Below, one piece after another: positions 57,430-64,000 of a DNA stretch of 64,000 bases. This stretch comes from Brevundimonas sp. Leaf363. Its GTDB lineage: Bacteria; Pseudomonadota; Alphaproteobacteria; Caulobacterales; Caulobacteraceae. How positions within the stretch are numbered: position 1 is the stretch's first letter; each line of letters begins with the position of its first letter. A program made the translations under genes and the position numbers. The stretch covers positions 311,074 to 375,073 of the forward strand of contig NZ_LMPZ01000001.1 of assembly GCF_001424025.1 (NCBI RefSeq), in the 5' to 3' direction. The notes below the pieces were generated by a model. That model did not search any database. It had not been told where the DNA came from and was given only the letters and a program-made list of their open reading frames with translations.

Positions 57430-59034
57430 ATGGCCGACATCCTGACCCCCGCCCTGGGCGAATCCGTTTCCGAGGCGACCATCGCCAAATGGACCAAGAA
57501 AGTCGGCGAACCGGTCAAGAAGGACGAGGTCCTGGTCGAGCTGGAGACCGACAAGGTCTCGCTGGAAGTCGTGGCCCCGTCGGACGGCACCCTGGGCGCC
57601 ATCAAGTTCGGCGAGGGCGACACCGTCACGCCGGGCGCCGTCCTGGGTTCGGTGAGCGAAGGCGCCGCCGCCCCGGCGTCGGCCGCAGCCGCCGCGCCCA
57701 AGGCTGAAGCGCCCAAGGCTGAGGCGCCCAAGGCCGCCGCGACGACGTCGGTCCCCGCCACGCCGGCCCCCGCCGCCAAGGCCGCGCCCGCCCCGACTTC
57801 GGCCGCGGCTTCGGCCGCCGCCAGCCCGATCAACGTCCCGACCATGGGCGAAAGCGTCGCCGAGGGCTCGATGGGAGCCTGGCTCAAGGCGTCGGGCGAT
57901 ACCGTCAAGAAGGACGAACTGCTGGTCGAGATCGAGACCGACAAGGTGGCGGTGGAAGTCTCCGCCCCCGCCGACGGCATCCTGACCATCACCGCCGAGG
58001 CCGGCGCGACCGTCACCCCCGGCCAGCAGATCGGCTCGATCGCCGGCGGCGCAGGCGCGACTTCCGCCCCTGCCGCCGCCCCCGCTGCCGCGGCTCCGGC
58101 CAACAGCGGTTCGGCCCAAGTAAAGTCCGACGCCGTCCAGACCAATGGCGCCCTGTCGCCGGCCGTGCAGCGCGTGGTCGCCGAGAACAACCTGGATCCC
58201 AAGGCCATCGCCGCCACCGGTCCGAAGGGCAACATCACCAAGGGCGACGCCCTCGCGGCCATCGGCTCGGCCGCCCCTGCCGCCGCTCCGGCTCCGGCTC
58301 CGGCCGCTGCCCCGGCCGCCCCGCGCGCGGATCAGCCGCGCGAGGAGCGGGTCAAGATGACCCGCCTGCGCCAGACCATCGCGCGTCGCCTGAAGGAATC
58401 GCAGAACACGGCCGCCCAACTGACCACCTTCAACGAGGTGGACATGACCAACGTCATGGCCCTGCGCACCGCCTACAAGGACACGTTCGAGAAGCGCCAC
58501 GGCGTCAAGCTGGGCTTCATGTCCTTCTTCACCAAGGCGGTGATCGCCGCCCTGCACGAGATCCCGGCCGTCAACGCCGAGATCGACGGCACGGACATCA
58601 TCTACAAGAACCACTATGACATCGGCATCGCCGTCGGCACCGAGAAGGGGCTGGTCGTGCCGGTGCTGCGCGACGCCGATACGCTGTCGCTGGCCGGCAT
58701 CGAGAAGGGCATCGCGGCGTTGGGCAAGGCGGCCCGCGACGGCGCCCTGACCATGGACCAGCTGCAGGGCGGCACCTTCACCATCACCAACGGCGGCACC
58801 TACGGCTCTCTGATGTCGACGCCGATCCTGAACGCGCCGCAGTCGGGCATCCTGGGGATGCACAACATCGTGCAGCGCCCGATGGCCATCAACGGCGAGG
58901 TGAAGATCCGCCCGATGATGTACCTGGCCCTCAGCTACGATCACCGCATCGTGGACGGCAAGGAAGCCGTGACCTTCCTGGTGCGCGTCAAGGAACTGCT
59001 GGAAGACCCGCAGCGCGCGCTGCTGGACCTGTAA
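57430..59034 (+). CDS. odhB: Dihydrolipoyl succinyltransferase (E2) with two lipoyl domains
   Basis: Transfers the succinyl group to CoA in the 2-oxoglutarate dehydrogenase complex. The 534-residue product carries two biotinyl/lipoyl domains with lipoylation lysines K42 ([11 protein letters not shown]) and K172 ([11 protein letters not shown]), joined by Ala/Pro-rich linkers. A peripheral-subunit-binding domain follows ([19 protein letters not shown]), then the catalytic domain with [13 protein letters not shown] and [15 protein letters not shown]. Two lipoyl domains exceed the single one of typical SucB. The lpd (E3) gene is not adjacent; DUF2007 and pheS follow. Confidence 0.94.
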   Translation: MADILTPALGESVSEATIAKWTKKVGEPVKKDEVLVELETDKVSLEVVAPSDGTLGAIKFGEGDTVTPGAVLGSVSEGAAAPASAAAAAPKAEAPKAEAPKAAATTSVPATPAPAAKAAPAPTSAAASAAASPINVPTMGESVAEGSMGAWLKASGDTVKKDELLVEIETDKVAVEVSAPADGILTITAEAGATVTPGQQIGSIAGGAGATSAPAAAPAAAAPANSGSAQVKSDAVQTNGALSPAVQRVVAENNLDPKAIAATGPKGNITKGDALAAIGSAAPAAAPAPAPAAAPAAPRADQPREERVKMTRLRQTIARRLKESQNTAAQLTTFNEVDMTNVMALRTAYKDTFEKRHGVKLGFMSFFTKAVIAALHEIPAVNAEIDGTDIIYKNHYDIGIAVGTEKGLVVPVLRDADTLSLAGIEKGIAALGKAARDGALTMDQLQGGTFTITNGGTYGSLMSTPILNAPQSGILGMHNIVQRPMAINGEVKIRPMMYLALSYDHRIVDGKEAVTFLVRVKELLEDPQRALLDL

Positions 59035-59049
59035 GGCCCGGGGCGGGCG

Positions 59050-59469
59050 ATGTCGCTGGTCGAGATCGCCCGCTTCGACGACGTCTACCGCGCCGACCTA
59101 GCCGCCGCCTTCCTGGCGGATCACGGCATCGACGTGGATGTGACCGAGCGGTTCCAGACCACGGTCGAGCCCTATATGCAGCGGGCGCTCGGCATCCGCC
59201 TGCTGGCGCCCGCCCATCTGGCCGAAGCCGCGCGCGACCTGCTGGCGCGCGCCGAGGCCGGCGAGTTCGCCGCGCCTGACGACGACGCGCCGGACGGCCC
59301 CGACATGCGGACAAGAGCCGTCGCCACCGGAATGGCGGTGTTCCTGTGGTCGGCCGGGACCTTCTGGGGACCCAACTTGCCTCGGCGGTTTCGGACCGTT
59401 CACTGGATCGGCGCCGGTCTGATCGGGGTCGCGGCCGTGACCAGCGCCTGGATCTGGATAAGGTTCTAG
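59050..59469 (+). CDS. DUF2007 domain membrane protein
   Basis: A 139-residue protein with an N-terminal DUF2007 (putative signal-transducing, ferredoxin-like fold) domain: LVEIARFDDVYRADLAAAFLADHGIDVDV, then the segment IRLLAPAHLAEAARDLLARAEAG. The C-terminal part contains two hydrophobic stretches, GMAVFLWSAGTFW and IGAGLIGVAAVTSAWIWIRF, which are likely membrane helices. Function is unknown. The gene starts 15 bases after the odhB stop, so it may be in the sucA operon. Confidence 0.78.
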   Translation: MSLVEIARFDDVYRADLAAAFLADHGIDVDVTERFQTTVEPYMQRALGIRLLAPAHLAEAARDLLARAEAGEFAAPDDDAPDGPDMRTRAVATGMAVFLWSAGTFWGPNLPRRFRTVHWIGAGLIGVAAVTSAWIWIRF

Positions 59470-59519
59470 ACCGCTAGCTAGGTGACGAAAGCGCCCGGGG
59501 CGGCTAGAGCCTGCCGTCC

Positions 59520-60596
59520 ATGACCGATCTCCCCCAGCTTGAACTCGACCTGATGGCCGCCATCGGCGGCGCCGACGATCTGGCGGCGCTGGACGCCGTG
59601 CGCGTCTCGGCGCTGGGCAAGACGGGCGTCGTCTCCGGTCTGCTGAAAGGCATGGGGGCGATGAGCCCCGATGAGCGCCGCGAGCAGGGGCCGGTCATCA
59701 ACGGCCTGCGCGACCGTGCGACCGCCGCCATCGCCGCCCGCAAGACCGAGCTGGAAGACGCCGCGCTCGAAGCCAAACTGGCCGCCGAGACCATCGACCT
59801 GTCGTTGCCGGCCCGGCCGCGTCGCAAGGGCTCGGTCCACCCGACCCTGCAGGTGATGGACGAGCTGATCGCCATCTTCGCCGAGATGGGTTTCGCGGTC
59901 GCGGAAGGCCCGGACATCGAGGACGACTTCCACAACTTCACCGCCCTGAACTTCCCGCCCAAGCATCCGGCGCGAGAGATGCACGACACCTTCTTCCTGA
60001 AGCCTGACCCGGAAACGGGCGAGCGCAAGGTGCTGCGGACCCACACCAGCCCGGTGCAGGTGCGCACGATGATGAGCCAGACGCCGCCGATCCGCATCGT
60101 CGCGCCGGGCCGCACCTTCCGCAAGGACAGCGACGCCACCCACACCCCCATGTTCCACCAGATCGAGGGTCTGGTGATCGACAAGGGGATCCACATGGGT
60201 CACCTGAAGACGACCCTGACCACGCTGGTGGCGCGCTTCTTCGAGGTCGACGACGTGCAGGCGCGGTTTCGGCCGCACCACTTCCCCTTCACCGAGCCGT
60301 CCGCCGAGATGGACATCCGCTGCGACCGCTCGGGCGGCAAGCTGACGCTGAACACCGGCGAGGACTGGCTGGAGGTTCTGGGCTGCGGGATGGTGCATCC
60401 CAATGTGCTGCGGAACTGTGGCCTGGACCCGGATGAATGGCAGGGCTTCGCCTTCGGCATGGGCGTCGATCGCCTGGCCATGCTGAAGTACGGCGTGCCG
60501 GACCTGCGCCCCATGTTCGAGACCGACGTGCGCTGGCTGGCGCACTACGGCTTCACCGCCTTCCAGGCCCCCAACCCCGCTTCCGGACTGTCCTGA
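59520..60596 (+). CDS. pheS: Phenylalanine-tRNA ligase alpha subunit
   Basis: Class II aminoacyl-tRNA synthetase subunit with the catalytic site for charging tRNA-Phe. The 358-residue product has the N-terminal coiled coil, motif 1 region ([19 protein letters not shown]), motif 2 ([18 protein letters not shown] [33 protein letters not shown]) and motif 3 ([21 protein letters not shown]). The ATG start is 50 bases after the DUF2007 stop. The following unknown gene begins after one base. Confidence 0.96.
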   Translation: MTDLPQLELDLMAAIGGADDLAALDAVRVSALGKTGVVSGLLKGMGAMSPDERREQGPVINGLRDRATAAIAARKTELEDAALEAKLAAETIDLSLPARPRRKGSVHPTLQVMDELIAIFAEMGFAVAEGPDIEDDFHNFTALNFPPKHPAREMHDTFFLKPDPETGERKVLRTHTSPVQVRTMMSQTPPIRIVAPGRTFRKDSDATHTPMFHQIEGLVIDKGIHMGHLKTTLTTLVARFFEVDDVQARFRPHHFPFTEPSAEMDIRCDRSGGKLTLNTGEDWLEVLGCGMVHPNVLRNCGLDPDEWQGFAFGMGVDRLAMLKYGVPDLRPMFETDVRWLAHYGFTAFQAPNPASGLS

Positions 60597-60597
60597 C

Positions 60598-61008
60598 ATG
60601 AGCTTCACCAACAATCTGGTCACCCAGAAGACGGCGACCCGCTTCGATCCGAGCGCCACCGTGTTCGACAAGGTGCAGGTGCCGCTGTTCGACCTGTTCC
60701 GCGCCAATCTGGAAAAGGGCGGCGGGACGGTGCTGAAGGGCCGCACCTTCAAGGGCTGCATCCTGGAGGGGCCGGCCGTGGTGCTGGTTCTGCTGGGCAC
60801 GCGCTTCCTGCGCACCAACTTCAACTCGCCGGGCGACATCCGCGAGATCCTGTTCGCGCCCGTCTCGCCGACCAAGGCGATCGGCGCCATTCCGATGGCT
60901 GACTGCGTGTTCGAGGACTGCACCTTCGTGGCCACCGGCTTCACCGGCCACCAGAACTTCATCGATCTGATGATCAATGAGCTCGGCGGGCCCAAGGGGA
61001 ACGCATGA
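60598..61008 (+). CDS. Hypothetical protein between pheS and pheT
   Basis: A 136-residue predicted soluble protein of no family I recognise. It has an acidic/hydrophobic pattern of short strands: [24 protein letters not shown] near the middle and [18 protein letters not shown] near the end, which resembles a solenoid of beta strands (compare pentapeptide-like CVFEDCTF). It begins one base after the pheS stop codon and overlaps the pheT start by 4 bases (ATGA), so all three are translated from one message. Codon usage is normal for the genome, so it is a long-standing member of the operon rather than a recent insert. Confidence 0.75.
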   Translation: MSFTNNLVTQKTATRFDPSATVFDKVQVPLFDLFRANLEKGGGTVLKGRTFKGCILEGPAVVLVLLGTRFLRTNFNSPGDIREILFAPVSPTKAIGAIPMADCVFEDCTFVATGFTGHQNFIDLMINELGGPKGNA

Positions 61009-63437
61009 GGTTCACCCTCTCCTGGCTGAAGGACCACCTCGACACCGAGGCGGAGGTCGGCGCCGTCGCCGAGGCCATGACCATGGCCGGGCTGGAGGTC
61101 GAGGAAGTCGTCGATCCGGTCGGCAAGCTGGCCCCCTTCACCGTCGCCCGCATCGTCTCGGCTGAACAGCATCCGAACGCCGATCGGCTTCGCGTCTGCC
61201 AGGTCGAGACCGTGGACGGGATGAAGGAGATCGTCTGCGGCGCCCCGAACGCGCGCGCGGGGCTCACCACCATCTACGCCCCCATCGGCGCCTATGTGCC
61301 CGGCCTGGGCGTCACCCTGGTCGAGAAGCCGGTGCGCGGCGTGGTCTCGAACGGGATGTTGTGCTCGGCCAGCGAGCTGGAACTGGCCGACGAAAGCGAC
61401 GGCATTCTGGAGCTGGCGGACGACCTGTCGGTCGGAACGCCGGCGGCGGGCGTCTTCGGCGCGGAGCCGGTGATCGACTTCGAGGTGACGCCGAACCGGC
61501 CCGACTGGCTGGGTGTCGCCGGCATCGCCCGCGACCTGGCCGCCGCCAGCGTAGGAACGCTGAAGACCCCGGCCATCGAACCGGTGCGGGGAACCTTCGC
61601 CAGCCCGATCACGGTGCGGATCGAGGCCCCCGAGATCTGCCCGGTCTTCGCCGGCCGCGTCATCCGGGGCGTCAGGAACGGCCCGTCGCCGGAGTGGCTG
61701 CAACGCCGCCTGACCGCCATCGGCCTGCGCTCCATCAACCGGCTGGTCGATGTGACCAACCTGATCGCCTACGACCGCGCCCGGCCGCTACACGTCTATG
61801 ACGCGGCCAAACTTGTCGGCGCCGAGATCGTGGTGCGAGCGGGCAGGGCAGCCGAACCACATCACATCGACGGCAAGTTCATCGGGGATGCGCTGGAGCA
61901 CCTGATCGCCTTGGACGGCAAAACGTATGCGCTGTGGCCGGACATGGCCGTCATCGCCGATGCGGCGGGCGAGCGGCCGATCGGCCTGGGCGGCGTCATG
62001 GGCGGCGAAAGCACCGGCTGTTCGGACGACACTGTCGACGTCTTCGTCGAGGGCGCCTGGTTCGACCCCATCGCGACGGCCCAGACCGGCCGGTCGCTGA
62101 CCATCAGCTCGGACGCCCAGTACCGGTTCGCGCGCGGCGTGGACACGGCCTCGCTCGTGCCCGGGCTGGAGCTGGCGACCAAGCTGATCCTCGATCTGTG
62201 CGGCGGCGAGCCGTCGGAGATCGTGGTGGCCGGTATGGCGCCGGCCCTGCCTGCGCCGGTCGCCTTCGATCCCGGCCACGTCGCGCGCCTGACGGGCCTC
62301 CAGCTGTCGGACGACCGCATCGCCGAGATCCTGATCGCGCTCGGCTTCGAGATCGCGCGTGGAACGCCTTGGACCGTCACCCCGCCGTCGTGGCGTCGGG
62401 ACGTCGAGGGCTCGGCCGATCTGGTCGAGGAGGTCGCACGGATCGAGGGGTTCGACGCCCTGCCGTCCACGCCCCTGCCGAACGCCCCGCGCGCCGCCGG
62501 CGGCGTGCTGAACCCGCGTCAGGCCCGCGTCCGCACCGCCCGCCGCGCCCTGGCCTCGCTGGGCTATGCCGAGGCCGTGACCTGGTCCTTCACCAGCCAG
62601 GCGACCGCCGCCCTGTTCGATGGCGGCGATGAGCGGCTGGTCATCGACAACCCCATCGCGGCCGATCTGGACTGCATGCGGCCGTCGATCCTGCCCAATC
62701 TGATCCAGGCGGCTGCGCGCAACGCCGCGCGCGGTTTCGCCGACGCGGCCCTGTTCGAGATCGGCCCGATCTATCTGGGCGACAGCCCCAAGGATCAGCG
62801 CACGGCCATCACCGGCCTGATCGCGCCGAACGCCACCCGTCACTGGAGCGGTCAGGGCGATGACGCCCTGTTCGGCCTGAAGGCCGACGTCCTGCAACTC
62901 CTGGAGCTGATTGGCGCGCCGGTCGGATCGTTGCAGCTGGCCCAGGGCCAGAACCGCAGCTGGTGGCATCCCGGCCGCTCGGCCCGGCTGCAGCTGGGGC
63001 CCAAGGCCGTCATGGCCGAGTTCGGCGCCCTGCACCCGCGCGTGCTACAGGCGCTGGACGCGTCTGGCCCGATGCTGGCCTTCGAGATCATCCTCGACGC
63101 TGTGCCCGAGCCTCGCTCGAAAGGCGGCAAGGCGCGCCCGGCCGCCGGCCTGACCAACCTGATGCCCCTGACCCGCGACTTCGCCTTCGTGATCGAGGAA
63201 GCCAGGGCGGCCGGCGATCTGATCCGGGCCGTGGCCGGCGCCGACAAGGCGCTGATCGCCGACGTCCGCGTCTTCGACGTCTATCGCGGACCGGGCGTCG
63301 ACGCCGGCTTCAAGTCGGTGGCGCTGGAGGTCGATATCCAGCCGCGCGACGCGACCCTGACCGAGGCCGAGATCGAGGCCCTGTCCGCCCGCGTCGTCGC
63401 CGCCGCCCAGAAGCTGGGCGCCCGCCTGAGAGCATGA
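61005..63437 (+). CDS. pheT: Phenylalanine-tRNA ligase beta subunit
   Basis: Structural and editing subunit of PheRS, 810 residues. The N-terminal tRNA-binding (EMAP-like) domain is visible ([32 protein letters not shown]), followed by the B3/B4 editing region with [23 protein letters not shown], a B5 domain, a core catalytic-like domain and the C-terminal FDX-ACB anticodon-binding domain ([23 protein letters not shown]). The stop overlaps the following UPF0114 gene by 4 bases. Confidence 0.96.
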   Translation: MRFTLSWLKDHLDTEAEVGAVAEAMTMAGLEVEEVVDPVGKLAPFTVARIVSAEQHPNADRLRVCQVETVDGMKEIVCGAPNARAGLTTIYAPIGAYVPGLGVTLVEKPVRGVVSNGMLCSASELELADESDGILELADDLSVGTPAAGVFGAEPVIDFEVTPNRPDWLGVAGIARDLAAASVGTLKTPAIEPVRGTFASPITVRIEAPEICPVFAGRVIRGVRNGPSPEWLQRRLTAIGLRSINRLVDVTNLIAYDRARPLHVYDAAKLVGAEIVVRAGRAAEPHHIDGKFIGDALEHLIALDGKTYALWPDMAVIADAAGERPIGLGGVMGGESTGCSDDTVDVFVEGAWFDPIATAQTGRSLTISSDAQYRFARGVDTASLVPGLELATKLILDLCGGEPSEIVVAGMAPALPAPVAFDPGHVARLTGLQLSDDRIAEILIALGFEIARGTPWTVTPPSWRRDVEGSADLVEEVARIEGFDALPSTPLPNAPRAAGGVLNPRQARVRTARRALASLGYAEAVTWSFTSQATAALFDGGDERLVIDNPIAADLDCMRPSILPNLIQAAARNAARGFADAALFEIGPIYLGDSPKDQRTAITGLIAPNATRHWSGQGDDALFGLKADVLQLLELIGAPVGSLQLAQGQNRSWWHPGRSARLQLGPKAVMAEFGALHPRVLQALDASGPMLAFEIILDAVPEPRSKGGKARPAAGLTNLMPLTRDFAFVIEEARAAGDLIRAVAGADKALIADVRVFDVYRGPGVDAGFKSVALEVDIQPRDATLTEAEIEALSARVVAAAQKLGARLRA

Positions 63438-63976
63438 GCATGAAGCCCCGCCTTGAGACCGCCTTCGAGCGGATGCTGTTCCGCTCGCGCTGGCTGATGG
63501 CGCCCTTCTACGTCGGCCTGGTCGCGGCGCTGCTCATGCTGCTGGTCGTGTTCGTGCGGGAGCTGATTTACTATGTGCCGCAGGCCTTCGCGGCCGATCA
63601 CGCCATGAGCTCCAACGACGCCATCCTGGCGGTGCTGACGCTGGTGGACCTGTCGCTGGCGGGCAATCTGCTGCTGATCGTGATGTTCTCGGGCTATGAG
63701 AACTTCGTCTCCAAGCTGGACCTGGAGGGCGAGACGGACCGGCCGCCGTGGATGGGCACGGTCGACTTCTCGGGCCTGAAGATGAAGCTGATCGCCTCCA
63801 TCGTGGCGATCTCGGGCATCCAGCTGCTGAAGACCTTCATGAACTTCGCCGAGCTGGGCCAGGCCGTGAACGAGAGCGAGGCCATGTGGGGCGTCATCAT
63901 CCACCTGGCCTTCGTCTGCTCCGGCGTGCTGCTGGCCCTGATGGACTGGCTGTCGGGCAAGACCGAGAAGCATTGA
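63434..63976 (+). CDS. UPF0114 (YqhA-like) membrane protein
   Basis: A 180-residue inner-membrane protein of the UPF0114/YqhA family. Four helices are predicted: residues about 20-42 ([22 protein letters not shown]), 64-92, 112-130 and 145-165. Family signatures are [13 protein letters not shown] and the [22 protein letters not shown] segment. No function is established. It begins inside the pheT stop (ATGA at 63434-63437), so it belongs to the pheST transcript. The gene is complete, ending 24 bases before the window edge. Confidence 0.9.
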   Translation: MSMKPRLETAFERMLFRSRWLMAPFYVGLVAALLMLLVVFVRELIYYVPQAFAADHAMSSNDAILAVLTLVDLSLAGNLLLIVMFSGYENFVSKLDLEGETDRPPWMGTVDFSGLKMKLIASIVAISGIQLLKTFMNFAELGQAVNESEAMWGVIIHLAFVCSGVLLALMDWLSGKTEKH

Positions 63977-64000
63977 GCGAAGAGGGGGCGCTATCGCTCG

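Overview
The window is GC-rich, densely packed chromosomal DNA from an alphaproteobacterium of the order Caulobacterales, most likely Brevundimonas or a close relative. I base this on a CckA cell-cycle kinase of Caulobacter type, a complete cpaABCDEFGH (Tad/Flp pilus) cluster, tandem DUF885 peptidases, DUF4167, DUF4893 and PhaR proteins, and promoter elements resembling the Caulobacter sigma-73 and CtrA consensus. I saw no rRNA, tRNA, CRISPR array, prophage or transposase gene. About 60 protein genes fill the window, many joined by 4-base ATGA-type overlaps.

Layout. 1-5.8 kb: an MFS transporter (cut by the window edge) and a cupin protein on the minus strand, then dapE, two DUF1801 proteins and cckA on the plus strand. 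5.9-11.4 kb: three tandem DUF885 metallopeptidase paralogs. 11.4-14.9 kb: a TraB/GumN protein, a membrane protein with a partner Xre regulator, a zinc alcohol dehydrogenase and a DUF1622 protein. 15.0-16.0 kb: an AT-richer two-gene island of unknown function. 16.0-18.6 kb: clpB. 18.7-19.4 kb: a DUF559 (Vsr-like nuclease fold) gene framed by two copies of a palindromic repeat. 19.4-25.8 kb: a TonB-dependent receptor, two DUF4893 lipoproteins around an FAD monooxygenase, and a hybrid histidine kinase whose H-box has lost its histidine.

25.9-29.4 kb: DUF4167, prmC and a YihY/BrkB membrane protein. 29.6-33.3 kb: the fabA-fabB-PilZ-fabI operon and an SH3 protein. 33.4-37.6 kb: a 2-hydroxyacid dehydrogenase, an S9 peptidase, a ThiF/MoeB-type enzyme and a BLUF photoreceptor. 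37.8-41.0 kb: a thiolase, a hemolysin III-type protein, PhaR and small proteins. 41.1-50.0 kb: the cpa pilus cluster without an adjacent pilA. 50.0-52.8 kb: a ParDE toxin-antitoxin pair, an SRPBCC protein, an MFS transporter and a ferredoxin-like protein. 52.8-54.2 kb: an M20 amidohydrolase. 54.4-59.0 kb: sucA-odhB of the 2-oxoglutarate dehydrogenase complex; odhB has two lipoyl domains. 59.0-64.0 kb: DUF2007, then pheS, an unknown gene, pheT and a UPF0114 membrane protein.

The strongest leads for something undescribed are the DUF559 gene with its flanking repeats (a possible RAYT/REPIN-like element), the two-gene AT-rich island, the PilZ protein inside the fatty-acid operon, the pseudo-histidine-kinase, the BLUF-ThiF pair and the unknown gene between pheS and pheT. 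All were read by eye; no database search was run.
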